Origin: Blastococcus sp.
GTDB lineage: Bacteria > Actinomycetota > Actinomycetes > Mycobacteriales > Geodermatophilaceae
Length of the DNA: 19,717 bases
Assembly (NCBI GenBank): GCA_025963345.1
Contig: JAOPUS010000355.1
Coordinates: 1 to 19,717, forward strand
Reading direction: 5' to 3'
The notes under the pieces were generated by a model. It was not told the DNA's origin. It worked only from the letters and a program-made list of their open reading frames with translations, and did no database searches. The stretch's first letter is position 1. Every line of letters starts with the position of its first letter. The position numbers and the translations under genes were made by a program. Shown here one piece after another: positions 1-6,683 of the stretch.

Positions 1-1845
1 CCGAGCATCTCGGCCATGTACATGGTGCCGACGGCGATCCTCGCGGCCCTGCACGCCCGAGGAGAGACCGGCCGGGGCCAGCGGGTGGAGACGTCGCTGT
101 ACCAGGGCGTGCTGGCGTTCACGACGATGCTCTGGGCCAACACGGAGATCGACAACGACACGTACCAGTCGCTGATGACCAAGACCTATCCGCCGGGCGT
201 GCACCAGCCCGAGGTCATCATGACGGCCAGCGGGTGGATCCAGTCGCTGGCCTTCTCGACCCAGAAGAAGGGCGCGACGATCAACGCCGTCTTCGGGCTG
301 CCCGCGGACCTGCCGCCGGCGCAGATCTACCCGGAGATGAACCGCATCTACAAGGACTGGAAGCGGGAGGACCTGCTCGAGGTCCTGCACGGGGAGCTCT
401 TCCAGACCGCGGAGCTCATCCCGACGCGGGAGGCGTTCCACCACCCCCAGGTCGTCTTCAACGACATGGCCGTGCGCGTCGACGACCCCGAGGTCGGGCC
501 GACGATCCAGGCCGGCATGCCGTTCCGGCTGGCGCTGAACCCCCCGGACGCGCCTCGCCCGCGGCCCGCGGTCGGGCAGCACAACGCCGAGGTGTTCGCC
601 GAGGCCCGGACGTCGCCGTCCGTCGCGCCGCGGGACCCCTTGCGCAGTCTCCGCTCCCCGCTCGAGGGCATCCGCGTGCTCGACCTCGGGAGGGCCTTCG
701 CCGGGCCGTTCGCCCCGATGCTGCTCGCGCAGCTCGGCGCCGACGTCATCAAGGTCGCGACTCCGCAGATGGATCCCCAACAGCAGATGCTGCAGTCGAG
801 CACCGTGCTGCTCGGCTGCGAGCAGGGCAAGCGCTCGCTCCTGGTCGACCTCAAGACCGAGGAGGGTGCCGCGATCGTCCGCAAGCTCGTCGCCGAGTCC
901 GACGTGGTCCACCACAACATGGTCAAGGGCGTCGCCGCGCGCCTCGGGATCGACTACGACAGCCTGCGCGCGATCAAGCCGGACATCATCTACTGCAACA
1001 CCTACATGTACGGGCCCGAGGGCCCGCTGTCCCACCTGGGCGGGAACGACTCGCTGTCGCAGGCCCTGACCGGCTGGGAGTGGGACCAGGGACCCGCCGA
1101 AGAGGGCAACACCCCGATCTACAACCGGTTCGGCCACACCGACACGACGAACGCGATGGCTTCGGTCGTCGCCGTGCTCCTGGCCCTGGCCCACCGGGAC
1201 CGCACGGGTGAGGGCCAGGAGGTGTGGACGTCGCTGCTGAACGCAGCCCTCTACGCGAAGTCCGACGTCTACCTGACCGAGGACGGGCAGGCGTCGGAGC
1301 CCCCCACACTGAACAAGAGCCAGACCGGGACCGGCGCCCTCTACCGGCTCTACGAGACCGCCGAGGGATGGATCCAGATCGCGGGGGTCAAGGGGCGCCA
1401 CTGGCCGAGCTTCTGCGGCGTCGTCGGCCGGCCGGAGCTCGAGAGCGACCCGCGCTTCGGCACCGCCGCGTCCCGGCAGGAGAACCGCCTCGAGCTCGAG
1501 GCACTGCTGGAGCCGATCTTCACGACCCAGACGGCGCTGCAGTGGCGACGCCGCCTGGACGCGGCCGGCGTGCCGGCGGAGATCTCGGTCGACACGGTCG
1601 ACGGGGAGAGCGTGCTCTTCGACGAGGAGAACGTGCGTCTGGGCGTGGTGGCCGACCTGCAGCACCCGACGGCCGGGCGCCTGCGTCAGGCCGGCACCTT
1701 CATGCGGTTCAGCGATACGCCGAGCACGGTGCAGCGGCCGCCGTGGCTGCCCGGCGAGCACACGCTGGAGATCGTCCGCTGGCTCGGATACGAGGACTCG
1801 TCCATCGACGACTTCCTCCGGCGCGGGATCCTCGCTACCGGCTGA
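1..1845 (+). CDS. Tandem-fused family III CoA-transferase (CaiB/BaiF), 5' partial
   Basis: The reading frame is open from base 1, so the gene begins upstream of the window and only its last ~614 codons are visible. The first ~200 residues match the C-terminal part of a class III CoA-transferase (the TGRGQRVETSL segment). At about residue 218, counting from the ATG at 16, a second complete unit starts with LEGIRVLDLGRAFAGPFAP and continues through AQLGADVIKV. It has a likely catalytic Asp in GHTDTTNAM and its own TGEGQEVWTSLLNAALY. The protein is therefore two CoA-transferase units in one chain, probably ~800 residues in full. Family members move CoA between carboxylic acids, often a catabolic substrate and succinyl-CoA or another donor. 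The window edge falls just after the place where the first unit's catalytic Asp should lie, so its integrity cannot be judged. The acid substrate is unknown. It ends 11 bases before the stop of the convergent gene. Confidence 0.9.
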   Translation, partial: PSISAMYMVPTAILAALHARGETGRGQRVETSLYQGVLAFTTMLWANTEIDNDTYQSLMTKTYPPGVHQPEVIMTASGWIQSLAFSTQKKGATINAVFGLPADLPPAQIYPEMNRIYKDWKREDLLEVLHGELFQTAELIPTREAFHHPQVVFNDMAVRVDDPEVGPTIQAGMPFRLALNPPDAPRPRPAVGQHNAEVFAEARTSPSVAPRDPLRSLRSPLEGIRVLDLGRAFAGPFAPMLLAQLGADVIKVATPQMDPQQQMLQSSTVLLGCEQGKRSLLVDLKTEEGAAIVRKLVAESDVVHHNMVKGVAARLGIDYDSLRAIKPDIIYCNTYMYGPEGPLSHLGGNDSLSQALTGWEWDQGPAEEGNTPIYNRFGHTDTTNAMASVVAVLLALAHRDRTGEGQEVWTSLLNAALYAKSDVYLTEDGQASEPPTLNKSQTGTGALYRLYETAEGWIQIAGVKGRHWPSFCGVVGRPELESDPRFGTAASRQENRLELEALLEPIFTTQTALQWRRRLDAAGVPAEISVDTVDGESVLFDEENVRLGVVADLQHPTAGRLRQAGTFMRFSDTPSTVQRPPWLPGEHTLEIVRWLGYEDSSIDDFLRRGILATG

Positions 1846-1856
1846 GCTCAGCAGGA

Positions 1857-2489
1857 TCAGTCGGCGAGCGGGACGTCCACCGGGATCTCGGGGCCGAGCT
1901 TCGCGCCCTGGAGCAGTTCGAGGTCGTCGCCGGACCAGAAGCTGCCCGGGTCGTAGGCGTTGAGCGGCCGGTCCCCGGGCAGCAGCTCCATCGCGGTGTA
2001 CGTCGCGGCCACGAGCTCGGCGCAGAAGACCGTCTCGGCGGCGGTGCTGCGCCGCAGCCGGCCGTTGACCCAGCCACGGACCAGCCCGCGGGTGGTCGGG
2101 AAGGGCCTGCCGTCGAAGCGCGCGATGGTGCGCAGGACGGCGTCCTCCATCGGTTCGGTCACCCCGCCGTCCTCGGCCGGGCCGACCAGCTGGCGCAGCC
2201 AGGCGCGCGGCCCGTAGCGGCGGCGCCAGGTGACGACGGCGTCGTGCAGGTCGTGCAGCTGGACGCCGCGTTGATGCTCACCGGTCCACGCGTCGGGCAG
2301 GGATTTCCCGAGCTCGGCGTGCCAGAGCAGCGGGGGCATGTCTTCGAGGACGACCGCCATGCCCACGTGGTTGACCGGGGCGTTGGTCACGGCGCGGATC
2401 GCGCGGTCGGCCAGCGAGGGGCCACGGAAGACCCACACGTCGCCGGTGCGCGTGAGTTCGACTGCCTTGTCCAGTGCGAGCTCGGCCAC
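1857..2489 (-). CDS. YiiX/NlpC-P60-like (permuted papain-fold) hydrolase, putative
   Basis: A 210-residue protein. The start is placed at the GTG at 2489 rather than further upstream because a TAACCT -10 element lies exactly 7 bases before it and the divergent gene begins at 2509. The N-terminal part reads TRTGDVWVFRG, then S-x-x-D-R-A-I-R and NHVGMAV with His41. The C-terminal part has FCAELVAATY with Cys156. Histidine before cysteine is the order in circularly permuted NlpC/P60 (YiiX/YebB-like) domains, which act as amidases, peptidases or acyl hydrolases. No signal peptide or membrane segment is visible, so a cytoplasmic location is likely. The substrate is unknown. It is divergent from a 77-residue membrane protein and may share its regulation. 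The family call is from motif order only and is moderately sure. Confidence 0.7.
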   Translation of the reverse strand: MAELALDKAVELTRTGDVWVFRGPSLADRAIRAVTNAPVNHVGMAVVLEDMPPLLWHAELGKSLPDAWTGEHQRGVQLHDLHDAVVTWRRRYGPRAWLRQLVGPAEDGGVTEPMEDAVLRTIARFDGRPFPTTRGLVRGWVNGRLRRSTAAETVFCAELVAATYTAMELLPGDRPLNAYDPGSFWSGDDLELLQGAKLGPEIPVDVPLAD

Positions 2490-2511
2490 GCGGACTAGGT
2501 TACGGACCGTG
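2487..2511. promoter_or_regulatory. Divergent leaderless promoters with overlapping -10 elements
   Basis: The heptamer TAGGTTA at 2496-2502 reads as the -10 element TAGGTT on the plus strand (2496-2501) and as TAACCT on the minus strand (2502-2497). Each hexamer fits TANNNT and each is followed after exactly 7 bases by a GTG start codon (2509 on plus, 2489 on minus). That spacing puts the transcription start at the first base of the start codon, as in leaderless actinobacterial mRNAs. No Shine-Dalgarno sequence fits in the 19 bases between the two starts. No convincing -35 hexamer was seen on either side. Confidence 0.6.
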
Positions 2512-2742
2512 CGCCTCTGGAAGCTCCTCGGACTGGCCGGCCTCACCGGCGTCGCGGCAACCGGTGTCGTGCTGGCCCGCAACGAACGGCAGCGCCGCGC
2601 CTACACGCCGGACGACGTCCGCGCCCGGCTGCACGAGCGGCACGCCGGGCTGGCCGAGGCGCCGGTGCCCGCTCCCCCGACGCCGGCCGAGCTCGTCGCC
2701 GGCCGCACCCACCGCCTGGCCCGCCTTCTCCGCCGCCGCTGA
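2509..2742 (+). CDS. Small single-span membrane protein, unknown function
   Basis: A 77-residue protein starting at GTG 2509, selected because it lies 7 bases after a TAGGTT -10 element and because the protein then begins with a clean membrane segment. Residues ~3-24 (LWKLLGLAGLTGVAATGVVL) are hydrophobic and preceded by a single Arg. Next comes a basic stretch RNERQRR, a predicted helical YTPDDVRARLHERHAG, a Pro/Ala-rich linker and a very basic C-terminus ending RLARLLRRR. This suggests an N-terminal anchor with a positively charged cytoplasmic tail. No function is known to me. The frame remains open upstream across the promoter and into the neighbouring gene, but that part is antisense shadow. 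A hairpin overlapping the stop codon may terminate it. Confidence 0.75.
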   Translation: MRLWKLLGLAGLTGVAATGVVLARNERQRRAYTPDDVRARLHERHAGLAEAPVPAPPTPAELVAGRTHRLARLLRRR

Positions 2743-2760
2743 TCGGGACTGACCGTCAGC
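2738..2760. terminator. Hairpin between convergent genes, possible terminator
   Basis: GCTGA (2738-2742) pairs with TCAGC (2756-2760) and CGG (2744-2746) with CCG (2753-2755). This leaves a single T bulge at 2743 and a six-base loop. The stem includes the stop codon of the 77-residue protein and lies 15 bases before the stop of the convergent gene. No T-tract follows on either strand, so intrinsic termination is only possible, not shown. Confidence 0.4.
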
Positions 2761-2775
2761 ACAGCCGCACCCGGT

Positions 2776-3054
2776 CTACGAGATCAGGTCCGTGAACTCC
2801 TGATCCGTCGGGCCACGCCGCCCACGGCCGTTGGCTTCCTTGCGCATGGCCTCCTTGAGCGCGTCCCTCGCCCGAAGATCCATCACGCGCGCACGCAGAT
2901 CCGCCCCGGAGGCGATCCCGAGAGCGAGCAGGAACTCGAGCTCATGCACGGCCAGCCAACGGGCGCGGTCGCCACGAGGATGGGCCAGCAGCGCGAGTTC
3001 CCGCCACTGGTCGACCACTCGTTCAAGCACAGCGAAACGCCGGGCGAGCAACAC
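2776..3054 (-). CDS. Hypothetical small helical protein
   Basis: A 92-residue frame from GTG 3054; the frame is open back to a TAG at 3085-3087, so the start could be at most ten codons earlier. The sequence is charged and predicted almost wholly helical: FAVLERVVDQWRELALLAHP, then ARWLAVHELEFLLALG, then RARVMDLRARDALKEAMRKEA, and a Gly/Arg-rich tail ending TDQEFTDLIS. The WRELALL segment loosely recalls short actinobacterial proteins of the DUF6247 kind, but the match is too weak to name. Third-position GC is high yet lower than in the neighbours (several CGT, GAT and GCT codons), which could mean recent arrival or decay. No Shine-Dalgarno site is evident. It stands alone between two other transcription units. 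I do not recognise it. Confidence 0.45.
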   Translation of the reverse strand: MLLARRFAVLERVVDQWRELALLAHPRGDRARWLAVHELEFLLALGIASGADLRARVMDLRARDALKEAMRKEANGRGRRGPTDQEFTDLIS

Positions 3055-3164
3055 CCGCTGGAGGCGCCGCCGCGTAGCCGCGACCTAGGCCTCACAGTTC
3101 CGCTGGAACAGAGGTTCCGACGCGATGAGCTGCGGTTACGCCGGAGTCGAGCCGACGTCGGGGG

Positions 3165-3653
3165 TCAGCCCTCGGCGGGTTCCTCCGGCAGAACGACGAC
3201 GCCGTCCTGATCGGCGCACAGCCACTCCCCCTCACGGAAGACCACGCCCGCGAAGATGACCGGCAGCCCGGCCTGACCGGAGTGCAGCCCACGCTCGCTC
3301 TTGCGCGGGAACACGGCGAGGGCCCGGACGCCGATCGACTGGGCCGCCAGCTCTCCCAGATCCCGCACGCAGCCGTTCACGACCACTCCCGCCCAGCCGT
3401 TGGACGCGGCTGCCACGGCGAGGTTGCCTCCGAAGAGCGAGCAGCGGAGCGACCCGCCGCCGTCCACCACGAGCACCCGTCCCTCGCCGGGCCCGTTCAC
3501 CGCCTCGCGGACCATCGTGTTGTCCTCGAACACCTTCAGCGTGGCGATCGGCCCGCTGAACGCGGCGCGACCTCCGAAGGCCTGGAACACGGGCTCGCAG
3601 ACCTGCGCTTCGGGATGCTCGTCGCACAGGTCGGTGGTGGCGGGGATCGTCAC
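3165..3653 (-). CDS. rraA: RraA-family protein (RNase E activity regulator-like / aldolase-like fold)
   Basis: A 162-residue protein matching the short RraA type in length. The start is GTG 3653, behind GTGAG in its leader. An earlier in-frame extension would run through the palindromic operator and is rejected. The family core is clear: VLVVDGGGSLRCSLFGGNLA (about 61-80), then GWAGVVVNGCVRD with Arg97-Asp98, and PRKSERG at 116-122. Long members of the fold (~220 residues) are 4-hydroxy-4-methyl-2-oxoglutarate/4-carboxy-4-hydroxy-2-oxoadipate aldolases, where the equivalent Arg-Asp binds substrate and metal. Short ones such as E. coli RraA inhibit RNase E, and some have weak oxaloacetate decarboxylase activity. 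Here it is divergent from a GntR regulator and an MFS transporter, a setting that fits a metabolic role better than RNA decay, though this is inference. Confidence 0.85.
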   Translation of the reverse strand: MTIPATTDLCDEHPEAQVCEPVFQAFGGRAAFSGPIATLKVFEDNTMVREAVNGPGEGRVLVVDGGGSLRCSLFGGNLAVAAASNGWAGVVVNGCVRDLGELAAQSIGVRALAVFPRKSERGLHSGQAGLPVIFAGVVFREGEWLCADQDGVVVLPEEPAEG

Positions 3654-3686
3654 GCGCGGCTCACTTTCACGGGAGTTGGAAGCTTC

Positions 3687-3702
3687 GTTATAACCTATAA
3701 CC
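3687..3702. promoter_or_regulatory. Palindromic operator and bidirectional -10 region of rraA/gntR
   Basis: The only AT-rich stretch in this intergenic region. GTTATA (3687-3692) and TATAAC (3696-3701) form perfect inverted arms around ACC. The first half, GTTATAAC (3687-3694), is itself palindromic, and TATAACC occurs twice in tandem (3689-3695, 3696-3702). FCD-type GntR regulators often bind short GT-n-AC palindromes, so this is the likely autoregulatory operator for the GntR gene starting at 3731. The heptamer TAACCTA (3691-3697) can supply a TANNNT -10 hexamer in both directions, so operator and promoter overlap. Confidence 0.6.
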
Positions 3703-3730
3703 AGTCCCTCGTTCCGGCGAAAGGAGTGCC

Positions 3731-4417
3731 GTGCTCGACACCGCCGGCGACCCCGCCTTCGCAACGAAGAGCGACCTCGCCTACACCCGCGTCCGGGGAC
3801 TCATCCTCTCCGGCGAGCTCGCACCCGGCGCCGTCCTGCCCCAGGCCGCGCTCGCCCAGACGATCGGGATGAGCACCACTCCCCTGCGTGAGGCGCTGCG
3901 CCGACTCAAGCAGGAGGGCCTGGTCGAGCTCGACGCCCACCGTGACGCGCGGGTCCGGCCACTGGACGCCACCGAGGCCCGGGATCTGCTGGAGATGCGG
4001 CGAAGCCTCGACCCCCTGGCCGCGTCCCTCGCCGCGCAGCGGCGGACGGACGCCGACCTCACCGACGTCCGTGCCGCCCTCGACGGACTCGAGGCACTGA
4101 GCACCCGCCCCTCACTCACCCAGCTCGAGAGCCACCACCGGTTCCACGCGGCCATCCACCGCGCCTCGCACAACGCCCTGCTGGTGGACGTCCTCGACGG
4201 GCTCTGGGTCAAGACCGACCGCTACCGCCGGCACGGACTCGAGGCCGGCCGGAGCGACGCAGAGCGCGAGGCCCGGGCCGTCGAGCACCGGCTGCTGTTC
4301 GAAGCCGTCCGGGACGGCGAACCGGACACCGCGGCCGAGCTCATGCGCCGACACGTGGAGACCAGCCTCGGAGCCAGGTCGGCCGGCCGGCTGGCCGACC
4401 CGGAACAGCCCCGGTGA
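3731..4417 (+). CDS. GntR family regulator, FCD (FadR) subfamily
   Basis: A 228-residue regulator. GTG 3731 is preceded by AAGGAG at 3721-3726, with a rather short spacing. Residues ~13-77 form the winged helix (SDLAYTRVRGLILSGELAPG, then TTPLREALRRLKQEGLVEL). The rest is an all-helical FCD ligand domain. In the metal site the usual D-x3-H reads His135-x3-His139 (HHRFH), followed by His186 (VEHRLLF) and His208 (MRRH). Three of four ligands are thus standard and the Asp is replaced by His. FCD regulators usually bind small carboxylic acids and release the operator. It probably represses itself, the overlapping downstream transporter gene and divergent rraA through the palindrome at 3687-3702. 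Its stop overlaps the next start (GTGA). Confidence 0.9.
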   Translation: MLDTAGDPAFATKSDLAYTRVRGLILSGELAPGAVLPQAALAQTIGMSTTPLREALRRLKQEGLVELDAHRDARVRPLDATEARDLLEMRRSLDPLAASLAAQRRTDADLTDVRAALDGLEALSTRPSLTQLESHHRFHAAIHRASHNALLVDVLDGLWVKTDRYRRHGLEAGRSDAEREARAVEHRLLFEAVRDGEPDTAAELMRRHVETSLGARSAGRLADPEQPR

Positions 4418-5607
4418 GCACCCCGGAGGAGGGCGCCGCCCCGGGACGCCGGCTGCTCGCCCTCCTGCTGCTCCACTCCGCGGTCACGCAGGTGATCACC
4501 TTCGTCCTCCGCCCCACGTCGGCGTATCGGGCTCTCGAGCTGGACGTGCCCACCGCCTGGCTGGGCGCGCTCACCGCCTCGTTCGCCGTCGTCCCCTTGG
4601 TGCTCGCCGTGCCCTCCGGCCTGGCCACCGATCGCTTCGGCGAGCGACGGGTGATGCTCGTCGGCGCCGTCCTCATGACGCTGGCCGGAGCCGTATTCGC
4701 CCTCGAGCGGGGCGGCGCGGCCGGGCTCGTCCTCGGCAGCGTCGTACTGGGCACGGGCCACCTCCTGTCGGTCGTCGGCCAGCAGGCCGCCGTCGCCAAC
4801 ACCGCGGGCCCCGGCCGGTTCGACACGGCCTTCGGCTACTACACGTTCGCCGCGTCGCTCGGACAAGCCGTCGGACCGGCCCTCATCACCCTGCTGGGCG
4901 GGGACGGCGCACTCCCGGACACCGCGCCGATCTTCGCCACCGCCACGGGGCTGGGAGTCGTCCTCCTGGCCTGCACGGTGTTCCTGCGGATGCCGGCCCG
5001 CGAGCGGGCGAGCGGCGCCGCCGCGAGCGGAGGCATGGGGTCGCTGCTCCGCCTCCCCGGGCTGGTGCGTGCGCTGCTGATCAGCTGCGTCGTGCTGGCC
5101 GCCGTGGACATCACCCTCGTCTACCTGCCGGCCCTCGGCGCCGACCGCGGCCTGGCCGCCGGTGTCGTCGGGCTCCTGCTGACCCTGCGTGCCGTGGCCT
5201 CGATGACCTCGCGGCTGTTCCTCGGCCGCCTGGTCCGCCGAGTCGGCCGCCGCAGGCTGATGATCGTGAGCGTGGCGCTGTCGGCAGTGTCGATGGCCGT
5301 CGTCGCCGTCCCCCTGCCCCTGCTGGCCATGGCCGCGGTCGTGGTTCTCCTGGGTCTCGGACTGGGCGTGGGGCAGCCGCTCACCATGTCGTGGCTCGCC
5401 GAGGTCGCCCCCGCCGGACTGCGGGGGCGGGCCATGTCTCTGCGGCTCACCGGCAACCGGCTCGGTCAGGTGCTGATCCCCAGCGCGGTGGGCCTCGTCG
5501 CCGCGGGGGTCGGCGCGGCCGGCGTGCTGGCCGCTACGGCCGCCGCGCTCGCGGTCGTCGGCGTCGCCGCCCGACGGCTCGCCGTGGACGGCGGCTCGGG
5601 CGCCTAG
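4414..5607 (+). CDS. MFS transporter, 12 predicted membrane segments
   Basis: A 397-residue major facilitator. GTG 4414 overlaps the regulator's TGA by four bases, so the two are translationally coupled. The conserved loop-2/3 motif A is present as GLATDRFGERRVM, and a related RLFLGRLVRRVGRRRLM segment follows in the second half, marking the two six-helix bundles. Long Leu/Val/Ala stretches account for about twelve membrane segments. The final segment carries the QPLTMSWLAEVAPAGLRGRA region common in drug- and metabolite-type MFS proteins. Co-transcription with an FCD GntR regulator points to import or export of the acid that the regulator senses. The substrate is unknown. The stop TAG interlocks with the stop of the convergent gene within one CTAG. 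Confidence 0.88.
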   Translation: MSTPEEGAAPGRRLLALLLLHSAVTQVITFVLRPTSAYRALELDVPTAWLGALTASFAVVPLVLAVPSGLATDRFGERRVMLVGAVLMTLAGAVFALERGGAAGLVLGSVVLGTGHLLSVVGQQAAVANTAGPGRFDTAFGYYTFAASLGQAVGPALITLLGGDGALPDTAPIFATATGLGVVLLACTVFLRMPARERASGAAASGGMGSLLRLPGLVRALLISCVVLAAVDITLVYLPALGADRGLAAGVVGLLLTLRAVASMTSRLFLGRLVRRVGRRRLMIVSVALSAVSMAVVAVPLPLLAMAAVVVLLGLGLGVGQPLTMSWLAEVAPAGLRGRAMSLRLTGNRLGQVLIPSAVGLVAAGVGAAGVLAATAAALAVVGVAARRLAVDGGSGA

Positions 5608-6683
5608 CTCGCGGCTATGCGCTCCACCACAGCGTCGGTGAACTCGTCGGTCGAGGCCTCCCCGCCCAGGTCGCGGGTGCTGACCCCGCCGCGCACGGCC
5701 GCGCGCACGGCGTCCTCCACCCGCACCCCCGCGTCCGCCGCCCGGATGTCGCCGTACCGAGTGCCCATCCAGTCGAGCAGCATGCCCGAGGACAGGATCA
5801 TCGCGATCGGGTTCGCCAGGCCCGTGCCCGCGATGTCAGGAGCGGACCCGTGCGCGGCCTGCGCCATGGCCCGCTCGTCCGAGGCGTTCACCGACGGGGC
5901 GATGCCCAGCGAGCCGGCCAGCTCGCCGGCCATGTCGGACAGGATGTCGCCGAACATGTTCTCCGCGACGACGACGTCGAAGGAGGAAGCCCGGCGCAGC
6001 AGGTGCACCGTCATGGCGTCGATGTGGAAGTCGTCCACCTCGACGTCGGGATAGCCCTCGGCCACCTCGAGGCAGACGCGCTTGAACAGTCCGGAGGTCA
6101 GCTGCAGGACGTTGGCCTTGTGCACGATCGTGACCTTGTTCCGGCGGCGCCGGGCCAGCTCGAACGCGGCCCGGGCGATCCGCTCGATCGCCGGCCGGGT
6201 GAAGACGCCCATGGCAATGGCGACGTCCGGCGTCGGCATGAACTCACCGGTGCCGGCGTAGGTGTTGCGGTCGGCGTAGAAGCCCTCGGTGTTCTCCCGG
6301 ACGATCACCAGGTCGGTGTCCGGGGCGATCGCCGTCCCGCCCTCGAAGCCGCGGGCGGGGCGGATGTTGGCGTACAGGTCGAACTGCTTGCGGATCGTCC
6401 CGCTGGGGTTCAGCTGCGACCGGTGCGGCTCGGGATAGGCCGCGCTGTCGTGCGGCCCGAGCAGCCAGCCGTCCAGCTCGGCCAGCGCCGCCATCGTGGC
6501 GGCCGGGATGGCGCTGCCGTGCTCCTCGATGGCCGAGGCACCGAGCGGCAGCTCCTGCCAGTCCACCGGCTCGGCAGCCGAAGCCGCCAGGGCGGCATCG
6601 ACCACCCGGACCGACGCCGGGATGATCTCGGGCCCGATGCCGTCGCCGAGCATCACCCCGAGGCGGTAACGGCGGGTGGTCAC
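5604..6683 (-). CDS. Isocitrate/isopropylmalate/tartrate dehydrogenase-family enzyme
   Basis: A 359-residue beta-decarboxylating dehydrogenase. GTG 6683 overlaps the TGA of the upstream aldehyde dehydrogenase gene. Visible motifs: GDGIGPE (13-18), substrate arginines Arg98, Arg108 and Arg129 (GTIRKQFDLYANIRP and VIVRENTEGFYAD), catalytic Tyr136 and Lys189 (HKANVLQLTSGLF), metal-binding Asp222, Asp246 and Asp250 (NMFGDILSDMAGELAG), and the NAD-site loop HGSAPDIAGTGLANP (278-292). Such enzymes oxidise a (2R,3S)-type 2-hydroxy acid to a 2-oxo acid and remove a carboxyl as CO2. The ENTEG and HKAN forms resemble NAD-isocitrate and tartrate/D-malate dehydrogenases more than LeuB, and no leu or TCA genes are nearby. 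It is the last gene of a four-gene catabolic operon. The exact substrate is open; tartrate, malate and homoisocitrate are candidates. Confidence 0.88.
   Translation of the reverse strand: MTTRRYRLGVMLGDGIGPEIIPASVRVVDAALAASAAEPVDWQELPLGASAIEEHGSAIPAATMAALAELDGWLLGPHDSAAYPEPHRSQLNPSGTIRKQFDLYANIRPARGFEGGTAIAPDTDLVIVRENTEGFYADRNTYAGTGEFMPTPDVAIAMGVFTRPAIERIARAAFELARRRRNKVTIVHKANVLQLTSGLFKRVCLEVAEGYPDVEVDDFHIDAMTVHLLRRASSFDVVVAENMFGDILSDMAGELAGSLGIAPSVNASDERAMAQAAHGSAPDIAGTGLANPIAMILSSGMLLDWMGTRYGDIRAADAGVRVEDAVRAAVRGGVSTRDLGGEASTDEFTDAVVERIAAS

Noticed and set aside
1841..1852. Perfect 12-base palindrome GCTGAGCTCAGC over the CoA-transferase stop
   Set aside because: It has no loop and no T-tract, and a palindrome of this size is weak support for a terminator or binding site between two convergent genes.
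1224..2498. Plus-strand open frame of 424 codons across the CoA-transferase end and the hydrolase
   Set aside because: It is a frame-shifted shadow of two genes on opposite strands, with no start site or family motif.
3152..3161. CCGACGTCGG palindrome just downstream of rraA
   Set aside because: It is a short self-complementary site without loop, expected by chance in GC-rich DNA.
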